NCBI GenBank assembly: GCA_947623585.1
Contig: CANQHA010000010.1
Coordinates: forward strand, 1-64,000
Direction of reading: 5' to 3'
From: an uncultured Clostridia bacterium
GTDB taxonomy: Bacteria; Bacillota; Clostridia; Oscillospirales; Ruminococcaceae
Length of the DNA: 64,000 nt
In this document: positions 1 to 9,922 of the stretch, one piece after another
Numbering within the stretch: the first letter of the stretch is position 1
Layout of the letters: every line of letters begins with the position of its first letter
Program-made: the position numbers and the translations under genes
The notes under the pieces: generated by a model
What the model was told of the DNA's origin: nothing
What the model saw: only the letters and a program-made list of their open reading frames with translations
The model's database searches: none

Positions 1-309
1 GAAGATACCAGCGGACTTGTTCCGATCGTCGAGGAGGGGTCGTACAGGCTGATTGTCCGACCGAACGGCGAGCATGGGACATTCGTGTGCCGAGCGGTGC
101 AGGCATGGGCGACCGAGAGGGAAAAGCTGCGGACCGGGCAGATAACCCGCGAAGAATATGACAAGTGGCGGTATAACTATCCGTCGTTCGACACCTCGGG
201 ACAGTGGATTAAAGTGCCGTCGCAGGAGCTGATGGACTACCTGCTTGACGTTCCCGAACCGCCAAAGGTTAAGAAAAAGCGGGATAAGAAGATTAGATAT
301 AAGGAATAA
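1..309 (+). CDS. C-terminal part of an uncharacterised protein (truncated by window start)
   Basis: Frame 1 is open from base 1 to TAA at 309 (...EEYDKWRYNYPSFDTSGQWIKVPSQELMDYLL...). No family recognised with confidence. Confidence 0.55.
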   Translation, partial: EDTSGLVPIVEEGSYRLIVRPNGEHGTFVCRAVQAWATEREKLRTGQITREEYDKWRYNYPSFDTSGQWIKVPSQELMDYLLDVPEPPKVKKKRDKKIRYKE

Positions 310-313
310 AGAC

Positions 314-352
314 AAAAAATCCCTTAGTCGGTTAAGCCGATTAAGGGATTTT
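314..352 (+). terminator. Rho-independent terminator-like hairpin
   Basis: AAAATCCCTTA-GTCGGTTAAGCCGA-TTAAGGGATTTT right after the stop at 309. Confidence 0.7.
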
Positions 353-508
353 AATACAGTTATAAGCCGTGCGGTTTTACTCCGCACCCGAAAGCCACCC
401 GATTGCTGCGATAATCGCAAATAAGAGTGGTGTTATCATTTTGTTATCAAAAGGAGTGGGTAAAGTCTGTAAATGCCCTATAATAAAGGGTTTGCGGGGA
501 CGAGAAAT

Positions 509-2044
509 TTATTCCCACTCAATCGTTGCCGGGGGCTTGGTGGTGATATCGTAGACCACGCGGTTTATGCCGGCGACTTCGCCAACGATGCGGCCGGCGC
601 AGCGTTCGAGGATATCGTAAGGGATCTTTGCAAAGTCGGCGGTCATGAAATCGCTGGTGGTGACGGCGCGGAGCGCAAGGGTATAGTCATAGGTCCGGCC
701 GTCGCCCATAACGCCGACCGAGCGCATATTTGTCAGCACGGCGAAATACTGATTTATGTTTTTTGCGGAGCCGCTCTGCTCGAGTTCAAAGCGGAAGATA
801 GCGTCTGCTTCTCTGAGTATTTCGAGCTTCTCGTCGGTAATTTCGCCGATAATTCTTATTGCCAGACCGGGGCCCGGGAAAGGCGGACGCCATACTATGT
901 TTTCGGGCAGACCGAGGGTTGTGCCGAGTGCCCGCACCTCGTCTTTGAAAAGCAGTCTGAGCGGTTCTATTATCTCCTTGAAATCAACGTGATCGGGAAG
1001 CCCGCCGACGTTGTGATGACTTTTTATCACTGCGGCGTCGCCTGCTCCCGACTCGATAATATCGGGATAAATTGTTCCCTGCGCCAGAAAATCGACCTTG
1101 CCGAGCTTTTTCGACTCGCTCTCGAAAACGTTGATAAACTCCTCGCCGATTATTTTGCGCTTTGTCTCGGGGTCGGAAACGCCCTTCAGCCTTGCCATAA
1201 AGCGGTCCTTTGCGTTCACCCTGACAAAGTTTATGTTCCAGCCCTTAAACGCCGCCTCGACCTCGTCGCCCTCGTTTTTGCGCATAAAGCCGTGATCGAC
1301 AAATATCGCAGTGAGCCTGTTTCCGACCGCCTTTGAAAGCAGCGCCGCCAGCACCGAGCTGTCAACTCCGCCCGAAAGCGCCAAAAGCACCCTGCCGTCG
1401 CCGACCTTTTCTCTGACGTTTTTTATCGCGGTCTCGGCATAGCTGCCCATCGACCAGTCGCAGGTACAGCCGCAGGCGTCAACGAGGAATTTTTTTATCA
1501 TATCGCTCCCCTTTTCGGTGTGATTCACCTCGGGGTGAAATTGCGTAGCATAGAGCTTTTTCGAGGTGTTCTGCATCGCCGCCACGGGGCATACCGGCGT
1601 GTGAGCGCAGATCTCAAAGCCCTGCGGGACCTCGGAAATATAATCCGTATGGCTCATCCATGTGACCCCGCGCTCGGGAAGTCCCCTGAACATCAAGGCG
1701 CTTGAATCAAACTCGGTCTCGGTCTTGCCGTATTCGCTTTTCGGAGCGGTCGCGACCTTTCCGCCGAGAGTGTGCGCCATAAGCTGAGCGCCGTAGCATA
1801 TTCCTAAAACCGGTATTCCGAGCGCGAAAATTTTCGGGTCGATATGCGGAGAGGTCTCAAGATAAACGCTGTTCGGCCCGCCGGTGAAAATTATGCCCGC
1901 GGGGGCCTCTTTTTCAACGGCTTCGACCGTGACCTTTCCGAAAGGCACTACCTCGCAATAGACTCCGCACTCGCGCACGCGCCTTGCGATGAGCTGGTTA
2001 TACTGCCCTCCGAAATCGATTATCATGATTTTCTGATAAGCCAT
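509..2044 (-). CDS. guaA: GMP synthase (glutamine-hydrolysing)
   Basis: 511 aa; GATase motif GICYGAQ, ATP-PPase SGGVDSSV, C-terminus [11 protein letters not shown]. Confidence 0.98.
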   Translation of the reverse strand: MAYQKIMIIDFGGQYNQLIARRVRECGVYCEVVPFGKVTVEAVEKEAPAGIIFTGGPNSVYLETSPHIDPKIFALGIPVLGICYGAQLMAHTLGGKVATAPKSEYGKTETEFDSSALMFRGLPERGVTWMSHTDYISEVPQGFEICAHTPVCPVAAMQNTSKKLYATQFHPEVNHTEKGSDMIKKFLVDACGCTCDWSMGSYAETAIKNVREKVGDGRVLLALSGGVDSSVLAALLSKAVGNRLTAIFVDHGFMRKNEGDEVEAAFKGWNINFVRVNAKDRFMARLKGVSDPETKRKIIGEEFINVFESESKKLGKVDFLAQGTIYPDIIESGAGDAAVIKSHHNVGGLPDHVDFKEIIEPLRLLFKDEVRALGTTLGLPENIVWRPPFPGPGLAIRIIGEITDEKLEILREADAIFRFELEQSGSAKNINQYFAVLTNMRSVGVMGDGRTYDYTLALRAVTTSDFMTADFAKIPYDILERCAGRIVGEVAGINRVVYDITTKPPATIEWE

Positions 2045-2099
2045 AACGTCCTCCTTAAATTATATCATACTTAAATTATATTATATTTTATCAGGGTAA

Positions 2100-3419
2100 T
2101 TATTCTGCGGCCTCTGTCCGAGCCTCCTGCTCGCGCTGAGCACGCCTTGCTTCAAGAATCCCCTCGGGTATTCCGCGCAAAAGGTTCCCCTCGCCGTCAA
2201 ACCATATGTCATACGGCTCGCAGAGATCGTTCATCAGCTTGATTATTTGACGGTATCTGTCGGGATAGTTACCCTCGCCGTCCGAAAGATAATAAACCTT
2301 ATAATTTTTTATGAAAAGCGGGTGGAGCCGAAGCCCCGCGAAGCCGTTTTTGTCAACAGTTATATCGAAAACCGCCGTCAGACCGTCGATATCGTCGTCG
2401 ATGTGCCAAAAAATGAGGTTTCCGATGCTGTAAATTATCGGCTTGCCGTTGTAAAATTCTATCGGCTGGAGGGTGTGCGAATGCCCTCCGACAACGATAT
2501 CCGCGCCCGCGTCGATGAACGCCCGCGCCATGTCCTTTTGATAAGACGTGACGTCAAAGACCTCCTCGGTGCCGGCGTGAAGAAATACTATCAAAACGTC
2601 GCACATGGCGTCGTATTCTCTGAGCTTTTCGATGTATAAAAGCGCGCTGTCGCTTCCAACGTCGCCTATCATATTAACTCCGGCACGGTCGGCGGAGGCG
2701 GCGCAGTCGGCGGTGAGATAGACCCTGTTCGCGCCGGTGAATCCGACCCTCACGCCGTTTACCTCGAAAATTTTAAGCCCTGCGGCCTCGTCGGCGTTTT
2801 TGCCCGAGCCGAAATAGGATATATCGCGTTCGTCGAGGTTTGAAAAAGTGTCCAGAAGCGCGTCATAGCCGAAGTCGCGGACATGGTTGTTCGCAAGGTT
2901 CACGGCGTCTATACCCGCGTTTTTAAAGCCGTCGAGCATCTCGGGCGGGGTTCTGAAGCCGTAGCCCTCTTTCTTCTCCGAGACACCGCGCTCGCTCACG
3001 CAGGTCTCAAGATTCACCACCGAAATGTCGGCCGCGTTCATAAGCTCCGATATCTCCAGCCAAGGGTAGTCTACGCCTTTGAGCTTTGCAAAATCGGCAA
3101 ATTCGGCGTCGATCGACGTGTCTCCCCCGACGCAAATACGAACGGTCCCGAGGGGCTCGGGCTGAGCGACCTGCTCGGGAAAAACGGGTTCGGGTTCGGG
3201 CTCAGATGGAGGCTCGCTTATTGCGGGCTCGGGCGGCAGGGTCTCGTCGGGGACGTTTTCGCTTTGAGGCGGCGGCAAAGTAAGCTCGGAAGCCGAGCTT
3301 TCGGGCGACGAAGCATAAGCCTGACGGTCGGAGTTAAGGTTTGCCCTTACCCCGAGACCGACCGCGACCGATATCGCAAAAACGGCTGCGAACAGAATGA
3401 TTATCCATTTTTGCTTCAA
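2100..3419 (-). CDS. CapA family (poly-gamma-glutamate capsule synthesis-like) metallophosphatase, exported
   Basis: N-terminal TM/signal, Pro/Glu-rich linker, VGGDTSID...NLETCVS...NLANNHVRDFG...GGHSHTLQPIE motifs. Confidence 0.9.
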   Translation of the reverse strand: MKQKWIIILFAAVFAISVAVGLGVRANLNSDRQAYASSPESSASELTLPPPQSENVPDETLPPEPAISEPPSEPEPEPVFPEQVAQPEPLGTVRICVGGDTSIDAEFADFAKLKGVDYPWLEISELMNAADISVVNLETCVSERGVSEKKEGYGFRTPPEMLDGFKNAGIDAVNLANNHVRDFGYDALLDTFSNLDERDISYFGSGKNADEAAGLKIFEVNGVRVGFTGANRVYLTADCAASADRAGVNMIGDVGSDSALLYIEKLREYDAMCDVLIVFLHAGTEEVFDVTSYQKDMARAFIDAGADIVVGGHSHTLQPIEFYNGKPIIYSIGNLIFWHIDDDIDGLTAVFDITVDKNGFAGLRLHPLFIKNYKVYYLSDGEGNYPDRYRQIIKLMNDLCEPYDIWFDGEGNLLRGIPEGILEARRAQREQEARTEAAE

Positions 3420-3545
3420 GCTCTCACTTCCCCTGCAAATGCTGTCGTTTACGCGTATATTTTACCATTCATGACGACGGAAGTCAATACTGTAATACGC
3501 GTCCAAAATATCGCCCCGTTCGGAGACCTCCGAGCGGGGAATTAT

Positions 3546-3971
3546 TTACGGATTTTTTATCTCAAGCCTCATGGCGACGTGCGGATAGTCCTGCTCGAAA
3601 TAACGCTCGCCGGTCGGAACAAAGCCGCAGCGAGAATAAAACCCCGCCTTGTCCTCCTGAGCGCCGACGGTCATGAACTTTCCTCCGCGCCGTGAAACCA
3701 CGCCGACGGCCTCGGACATTATCACCCTGCCGAGACCCTCGCCGCGCCTGCTTTTTTTGACGGCTACCCGCCCGACGTGGTAGGAATCTTCTCCCTCGAA
3801 ATAAAACCTCAGCGTCGCGACGGCTTCGTCGCCGTCGAACATAACAATATGGGTCGAGCGGGCGTCGAACTCGTCGAACTCGTCGCAAAAGCCCTGCTCG
3901 TCAACAAAAACCTCCTGCCGAAGCCGCGCCGCCTCTTTCGGAACGGTACCCTCAAAAATCTCAAATCTCAT
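3546..3971 (-). CDS. GNAT family N-acetyltransferase
   Basis: 141 aa; VGRVAVKKSRRGEGLGRVIM acetyl-CoA loop, C-terminal GFVPTGERYFEQDYPHVAM. Confidence 0.9.
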   Translation of the reverse strand: MRFEIFEGTVPKEAARLRQEVFVDEQGFCDEFDEFDARSTHIVMFDGDEAVATLRFYFEGEDSYHVGRVAVKKSRRGEGLGRVIMSEAVGVVSRRGGKFMTVGAQEDKAGFYSRCGFVPTGERYFEQDYPHVAMRLEIKNP

Positions 3972-4708
3972 TTCTTTTTCCTGTTCTGATAGTAGGGGTA
4001 AGGGCTCTCGGTCGCTTTGGCGCGCTTACCCTCGAGCTTTAAACCGTAGACGAAAAGCGCCGCGCTGACGACGAGCGCTATTCCGAAGGGTATCGCGATG
4101 AACCAATAAGCTACGGTGTCGGAAGCCTTGGGGATTGGCCCGAATTTGAGGGTATAATCGACCGTGTCAAACTGCCGAAGCCCCAAAGTGCTTATTCCAG
4201 AGGACATCAGCCTTTCTTCCGACGAGGTCATTTTTTTGAATCTTCCGGTGAGGTCTTCAAAAGCTCCGCCGGTATAGCCGCCGTCGGGGTTCTGAGCATA
4301 TGAAAGATAGGAATCTATGACCGCCTGAATGTGCTCGTCCATCTCTTTGGGGGCTTCAACAAGCGTCAAGTGCTGGTCGCCGTCCGAAGCGTCGATATAC
4401 ATTAAATAATAAAAATGCGTAGCAGCGCGCTCGGACTGAGCGATATAACCCAGCTTGGCGAGAAACTTATAGGCGTTGCCCTTTACATACTGCCCCTCAA
4501 GATCGCGGTCGATGTTCAGCCCGGTGAGGTCCTGAACATTTTTCGCCTCGCTGATGTTTGAGTAAACGCTCGCCATTCCCGCGACGGTTATTATAAAGAC
4601 CAAAGCCGAAATTATCAAAACGGCAAGCTGTGAGTAAACCCTGCTCCCGCTGAGAAAGCGTTTCAGCTTAGTGTCTTCGGTATCCGAAAAAATCTGATCA
4701 TTGTTCAT
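3968..4708 (-). CDS. Membrane protein of unknown function (two TM segments)
   Basis: 246 aa with hydrophobic segments near both ends; stop overlaps the GNAT start. Confidence 0.75.
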   Translation of the reverse strand: MNNDQIFSDTEDTKLKRFLSGSRVYSQLAVLIISALVFIITVAGMASVYSNISEAKNVQDLTGLNIDRDLEGQYVKGNAYKFLAKLGYIAQSERAATHFYYLMYIDASDGDQHLTLVEAPKEMDEHIQAVIDSYLSYAQNPDGGYTGGAFEDLTGRFKKMTSSEERLMSSGISTLGLRQFDTVDYTLKFGPIPKASDTVAYWFIAIPFGIALVVSAALFVYGLKLEGKRAKATESPYPYYQNRKKK

Positions 4709-4900
4709 TTTAAAGGCTCCTTTGGAAATGCTGATATGATTTAAATCAGTATATCACACTCCCGCGGGATAGTCAAGTTTGAGTTGAGAGAATGAGGCGG
4801 ATGCAGGCGCGTCGAGAAAGCAGGGGGGGAGCGGCGGAAGTTCGAGGAGGCGGTTGAGGAGACGGTTTAAAATGGTGAGGATAGGCACCTCGAGCGGGGG

Positions 4901-5127
4901 AAAGGGATTCAATCATTCCCTCTCACGAGGTAATGATTTCATACTATTTTTAGTCACCCCACACCCACCGCAAGTTTCTCGGAGAGGGACAAATGCAAGG
5001 CCCCCTCCCCTTGAGGGGAGGGGGCTTCATAAAATGTTCCTATCCGTTGTGCCTTTCATAGGGGTGGGGTGATGAGCGATAGTATTCGCTAAAATTCCGC
5101 CCCGAGGCGGGATTTTGCGAATACCTT
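4901..5127. repeat. Family A intergenic repeat, copy A1 (inverted terminal hairpins plus central GC hairpin)
   Basis: Left hairpin 4904-4945, TCACCCCAC, central CCCCCTCCCC-ttga-GGGGAGGGGG (~5001-5024), GGGGTGGGGTGA, right hairpin 5081-5125. Confidence 0.8.
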
Positions 5128-5398
5128 GCTTAGGGGACGCCCTCTCTTGCAGGTCTCAACGATGCCCGCGCTTTCTTCGTAAAGATTCTTTTGTTTGCCT
5201 CGCTCACCGCTCGGCAAAGGGGGAACCCCCGGCGAGGGTTCCCCCACGCTAAAACTGTCCACCGGACAGTTTTAGCTCCCCTTTCTGCGCTTCGCTACGC
5301 ATGGGATTTCGCAGCCTGCGGGCTGCGACCGGAGGCTCCTCGCCTCCGGACTCTCGCAAGCCTTTTAGAAAAAGGCTTGACCGAAAACTTTTAATTTA
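5128..5398 (-). repeat. Family B palindromic mosaic repeat, copy B1
   Basis: AGGGGACGCCCTCTCTTGCAGG, CAACGATGCCCGC, TTTGCCTCGCTCACCGCTCGGCAAA, AACTGTCCACCGGACAGTT, AAGCCTTTTAGAAAAAGGCTT, CGAAAACTTTTAA modules shared with B2-B4. Confidence 0.8.
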
Positions 5399-5412
5399 AT
5401 GTGGTCTCCCCC

Positions 5413-6102
5413 TCACCCAACCCTGAAATGTCCGATGATGTCCTTGCGAAGCTCCAAAATATCCTGCTCATAGTCCCTTTGCGTTTCGCTTCCGTGGTGA
5501 ATAACGAGCGGTATGCCGTGCCTATTGCGCTTGTCCGAAACTATCCCGATGTGCCCCTCGAAAACGACGATGTCGCCGCCCTGCCACTCCCCGAAATCCT
5601 CAGGGTCTTGAGTCAGCTCTGTCGCGGTATGCCTGAAATAAACTATTAAATTTCTCACTCGCCGAAAATCAATGTTTATGTCGCCGACGTCGCTGTCATA
5701 ATCGCTCGGGTCCTTTGAAATATCCTCCGCGACGAGCAGCATAAGGTCGTAACCCGCGCTTTTAAGCGCCTGCGCCACAACGTCGGTGCATACTCCGTAT
5801 CCGTCGTCGGGATATCCGCCCTCATAATATTTGCTGAGATACTGCGGCTTTGTGGCGACATATTTTCTCGCGCCGTTTAAAATGTCGGTCTGATCGTCTA
5901 TTCCGTCGCCGTCGCGGTCGGTTTCGCTGATATAGTCCTCGATGCCGAAGTCGGCGTTTGAATACGTCTTTCCGCCGAAAAAATATCTTAAAAGCGCGCT
6001 GCCGTTGCAGACCTTGAACAAAATTATCAAAACAATAAGGCAGCCCGCGGCTATAAGAATCTTCGCGGGGGCTTTTAAATAATAACGCTTTTTGCTCGCC
6101 AT
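5413..6102 (-). CDS. DUF1287 family (NlpC/P60-like fold) membrane-anchored protein
   Basis: N-terminal TM; DDGYGVCTDVVAQALKSAGYDL...DIVVFEGHIGIVSDKRNRHGIPLVIHHG. ATG at 6102 has an AAGGAG SD. Confidence 0.85.
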   Translation of the reverse strand: MASKKRYYLKAPAKILIAAGCLIVLIILFKVCNGSALLRYFFGGKTYSNADFGIEDYISETDRDGDGIDDQTDILNGARKYVATKPQYLSKYYEGGYPDDGYGVCTDVVAQALKSAGYDLMLLVAEDISKDPSDYDSDVGDINIDFRRVRNLIVYFRHTATELTQDPEDFGEWQGGDIVVFEGHIGIVSDKRNRHGIPLVIHHGSETQRDYEQDILELRKDIIGHFRVG

Positions 6103-6246
6103 TAAAATCACTCCTTTGCGAGAATTTTAACAGCCAAAAAGCGTAAAGTCAATCGAATTAAGGAAAACTTAATATAAAAATAATAATCTTAAAGCAAAAA
6201 GCCCCCGAGCGCAGACTTTCCGCGCCCGAGGGGTCTTTAAGATAGG

Positions 6247-7812
6247 TCATTCTTCGGTATAGGCGAACTGCCATTTGTCGAAAACAAACGAGCCGCCGAA
6301 CACAAGGTAAAGGTCGTGAGTTCCCGAAACGGTTTTGTCGAGGGCGCCCGATATTGCGAGGACCTCGTCGCCGGTCTCAAACTGGATCGAGCCGACCGGC
6401 TTTGCGTCGGGCTTGTCGAGCCTTATCTCGATGATCCCCCTGCCGCGTACCCTCGCCGCGAACGAATTTGCGCCCGAGCCGAAATCGACGTTTGTCACCT
6501 CAAGCCAGTCGCCGTCCGAGATAGAGGTCACAAAAAGGCTGCCCTCTTCGTCGGTGTAATATTTCAGCCCCGCCGTGGTGTGAACGGTCTCGGCCTCGGT
6601 GATCTCAAACGCGCTGTGGTCTTTTATCTGCTCAACGCCGGCGTCGCTCATCTTCGAGGGCGAAATTACGGCGTTTGCCTCGTCAACCTCGCAAAGGTCG
6701 ATTCCTATGCTGCGGAAACCGTCGGCGGTGGACAGCTTGCCCATGTTCTCAAGAAGCGAGACGTTCTGATAGAGAAGATAATATTTGTCGCCATACTTCT
6801 GAAGGTGCGAGTGGTTGTTCGAGAAGGGATAGCCGTGCTGATTCGGGTTGGTGAGATATTCTCCGCCCCACTTCCAACTGTCGGCGTCAAGAGGATCGTC
6901 CGCGACCATATAGCACATCGAGCAGGTCTGAGGCGCGGCGCCGAGTGTCACCGGAAATACGCTGCGGTCCTCATAGTTCGAGCAGTAGGTCAGAACATAT
7001 TTGCCGCCGATGAAGTTGAGCTCGTTCGCCTCGAAGTGGAAATAGGTCGGCACCTTAACAATCTCGCTGTCGATCGATATCATATCTTTTCCGAGCCGTG
7101 CTATGCGGCAGTTTCCGGTCATAAGGCCGCTCTGATGCTCGCCCTTGCCGCCGCCGAAGGCTATCCAGCCGACGCCGTTATCGTCGATGCAGACGCCGGG
7201 GTCGAAGCACCAAACCACCGGGTCGTCTTTAAGGCCCTCCATCTCGTTATATACGAGAGGCCCGCCGACGGGGTCGCTCCAAGGACCGGTCGGAGAGGTG
7301 GAGGTCAGAACGCCGATGTTTGCGCCCGAGTTTGCAAAATAGAGGTAAAAATGCGTCTTTCCGTCCGACTCTTCTCTTGAAACGATAGACGGCGCCCACG
7401 AGCAGCCCGCCCACGTCGCTATCTCGCAGACGGGTATTGTTCCCTCATAGCGGAAATTTGACATATCGTCAGTCGAATAGCAGGCGAGCGTATTTATTCC
7501 GCCGTAGCTGTTGCTTCCGAAGCCTGTTTTTTTGTCAAATTCCTGTGAGTCGTTAGTGCCGTAAATGTAAAGCCTGCCGTCATATTCGACGGAGGTGGGG
7601 TCGGCAAAGAAAATGTCGGACGAAACGGGGTTGTTCTCATCGGGGGCTTTGAAGGCTTCGGTGAGGGTATCTCCCACTTTATAGCCGTAATCCTGAGAGG
7701 GAACGAGCTGACCTTCAAATGTGAAATCGCTTGGCGACGCCTTGCACGAGCATAAAGCAGCCGCGGTTGAAACTGTAATTGCCATTGCCAAAATCCTTTT
7801 CATAAATTTCAT
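6247..7812 (-). CDS. Glycoside hydrolase family 43 lipoprotein with C-terminal CBM6-like domain
   Basis: Lipobox AALCSC; DIFFADPTSVEYDGRLYIYGTND, GCSWAPSIV, C-terminal GDWLEVTNVDFG...IEIRLD. Confidence 0.85.
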   Translation of the reverse strand: MKFMKRILAMAITVSTAAALCSCKASPSDFTFEGQLVPSQDYGYKVGDTLTEAFKAPDENNPVSSDIFFADPTSVEYDGRLYIYGTNDSQEFDKKTGFGSNSYGGINTLACYSTDDMSNFRYEGTIPVCEIATWAGCSWAPSIVSREESDGKTHFYLYFANSGANIGVLTSTSPTGPWSDPVGGPLVYNEMEGLKDDPVVWCFDPGVCIDDNGVGWIAFGGGKGEHQSGLMTGNCRIARLGKDMISIDSEIVKVPTYFHFEANELNFIGGKYVLTYCSNYEDRSVFPVTLGAAPQTCSMCYMVADDPLDADSWKWGGEYLTNPNQHGYPFSNNHSHLQKYGDKYYLLYQNVSLLENMGKLSTADGFRSIGIDLCEVDEANAVISPSKMSDAGVEQIKDHSAFEITEAETVHTTAGLKYYTDEEGSLFVTSISDGDWLEVTNVDFGSGANSFAARVRGRGIIEIRLDKPDAKPVGSIQFETGDEVLAISGALDKTVSGTHDLYLVFGGSFVFDKWQFAYTEE

Positions 7813-8126
7813 TATAAATCAATCTCCTGCTATCGGTATTGATGCTATGATTATAACGCATATGTCTTTTCTTTGCAAGGGGGTTTTAACATTTTCTCAG
7901 AAATTCTCACAAATTATTTCAGTTTTAGATAACTTTTATTTCCGGCAAGCCGAAGCCGAATGCTGAATTTTGCCATATCTTTGCCGGACATGATATCAAA
8001 TTTTATGCAAACTGACTTTTTTGCGCCGAGGTCTTGAAAAAGGCTCCGAAATTTGTTATTATTTATCTGTGATATTTCAGAGTATTTTGGTTAAGTTCGC
8101 TTTTAGAAGAAACGGAGCGGAAAGAA

Positions 8127-9878
8127 ATGAATTTTGAGAACATTTTATCGCTTCTCTGCGGGGTCGCGTTTTTCCTGTTCGGAATGAATACGATGGGAAC
8201 GGGTCTTAAACAGCTTGCCGGAAACAAAATGGAAGCAATTCTTTGGAAGCTGTCTTCAACGCCCGTTAAAGGCTTTTTGCTCGGCACCCTTGCCGCGGCC
8301 GCCATTCAGTCCTCGGGGGCGACCACCGTCATGGTGATCAGCTTCGTTTCGACCGGAATGATGAGCTTTTCACAGTCGGTCGCGATAGTTCTCGGCGCAA
8401 ACGTCGGAACGACGATGACAGGCTGGATACTTACGCTTTCAAATTCAAACAGCGGCTCTTTCACGACCATGCTCATCACTCTGCTTGCTTTGGCGGGGTG
8501 CGCGCTGGTTCTTTTTTCGCATAAAAGCTCTAACCGAGCCGTCGGAAACGTCGCACTGGGGCTTGCTACGCTGCTTCTTGCGATGTCTCTTATCAGCGAA
8601 TCGGTCAGCCCGCTAAAAGAAAGCCCGAAGTTCGCTCAGCTTCTTATTTTGTTCGGAAATCCGCTGTTCGGCATCGTCGCCGGAATCATCGTCGCGGCGG
8701 TAACTCAGTCGAGCTCGGCGAGCGTCGGTATTCTTCAGGCGCTCTCGGTCTCGGGGGCGATACCCTATTCGGCCTGCCTGCCGATAATCCTCGGAATAAA
8801 CATCGGGGCTTCGACGCCGGTGCTGATCGCAATGCTCGGCGCTAACAAAAACGGCAAGCGCACCGCTCTTTCCTATCTTGTAATAAACATCATCGCGTTT
8901 TTGGCGACTTACGCCGTATATATCCCCGCGTCGCTGATATTCGACCTTGATTTCATGAGCAATCCGTCGAACGTCCTCGGAATCGCCGTTATGAACACCG
9001 GCCTCAAGCTGTTCACCGCGGTGCTGATTATGCCGATGATAAAACTGATCGAGAAGATCTGCTATACTATAATAAAATTCGACCCCGCCGAAAGCGAGGA
9101 TATGTTCGAGATAGACAGCCTCGACGACAGCCTCTTAAACTATGCTCCGACCGCGCTTGAGCTCTCAAAGAACGCGACGCAGAGAATGTGCGATATCGCG
9201 ACGAAAAACATCTATCGCGCTCTGAGGCTCATCACCGAGTTCGACCGCTCGAAATATCAGAAGGTGCTCGACAAGGAGAGCCTTTGCGACAAATATGAGG
9301 ACAAGCTGGGCAATTATATCGTCAAGATCGGAAAAAACAGCCTGAGCGACAAGCAGCAGGCGCTTTCAAGCGAGCTTTTATCTGCGATAGGCGACTTTGA
9401 ACGTCTGAGCGACCACGCGCAGAACATCGCCGAGACCGCGCTTGAGATCAACGAGAAAAAAATCGAGTTCCCCGACGACGCAAAACGCGAGATACTTCTT
9501 TTGATAGACGCTGCGAAGGAGATCATCGGGCTTGCGAGATCGGCTTTCAGCGAACGCCGCCGCGACCTTGCTCTGAAGGTCGAGCCGCTCGAGGAGACCA
9601 TCGACGAGATGACAAAGCAGCTCCGAGCAAACCACATCGACCGCGTTTCATCGAGCACCTCGACTATCCTCACCGGCTTTGTTTACAGCGACCTGCTGAT
9701 AAACATCGAACGCGTCGCGGACCACTGCTCGAACATTGCGTTCAGCGTTTTGCACAGCTATGACATCAACGCCGAGGAGCACGCCTATACCGCTCACGCG
9801 GCTGATTCTCAGGACTTCCGCGACGAGCTTCACGACTATCTCAACAAATACGTCAAGCCCATCATGCCGGAAAATTGA
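8127..9878 (+). CDS. Na/Pi cotransporter family protein with PhoU-like C-terminal domain
   Basis: Repeated QSSGATTVMVISFV / TQSSSASVGILQAL motifs; PhoU-like helical C-terminus. Confidence 0.92.
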   Translation: MNFENILSLLCGVAFFLFGMNTMGTGLKQLAGNKMEAILWKLSSTPVKGFLLGTLAAAAIQSSGATTVMVISFVSTGMMSFSQSVAIVLGANVGTTMTGWILTLSNSNSGSFTTMLITLLALAGCALVLFSHKSSNRAVGNVALGLATLLLAMSLISESVSPLKESPKFAQLLILFGNPLFGIVAGIIVAAVTQSSSASVGILQALSVSGAIPYSACLPIILGINIGASTPVLIAMLGANKNGKRTALSYLVINIIAFLATYAVYIPASLIFDLDFMSNPSNVLGIAVMNTGLKLFTAVLIMPMIKLIEKICYTIIKFDPAESEDMFEIDSLDDSLLNYAPTALELSKNATQRMCDIATKNIYRALRLITEFDRSKYQKVLDKESLCDKYEDKLGNYIVKIGKNSLSDKQQALSSELLSAIGDFERLSDHAQNIAETALEINEKKIEFPDDAKREILLLIDAAKEIIGLARSAFSERRRDLALKVEPLEETIDEMTKQLRANHIDRVSSSTSTILTGFVYSDLLINIERVADHCSNIAFSVLHSYDINAEEHAYTAHAADSQDFRDELHDYLNKYVKPIMPEN

Positions 9879-9889
9879 ATTTGTAAAGA

Positions 9890-9922
9890 TTAAAGCTCCG
9901 AAGCCGTTTCGGGGCTTTTTTT
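9890..9922 (+). terminator. Rho-independent terminator
   Basis: AAGCTCCGAAGCCGTTTCGGGGCTTTTTTT after the stop at 9878. Confidence 0.8.

Noticed and set aside
473-1336. 287-aa + strand ORF
   Set aside because: Antisense to guaA, which has unambiguous motifs; arises from codon bias on the opposite strand.
2040-2100. Purine riboswitch upstream of guaA
   Set aside because: The gap to the next gene is only ~55 bp and AT-rich, with no aptamer-like conserved loops.
5191-5394. Small ORFs within the family A/B repeats (also 9921-10362, 14289-14602, 38474-38773, 41730-42038)
   Set aside because: They translate palindromic repeat DNA in several frames, lack RBS and domain similarity; treated as non-coding.
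6316-7380. 354-aa + strand ORF
   Set aside because: Antisense to the GH43 gene; no recognisable domain.
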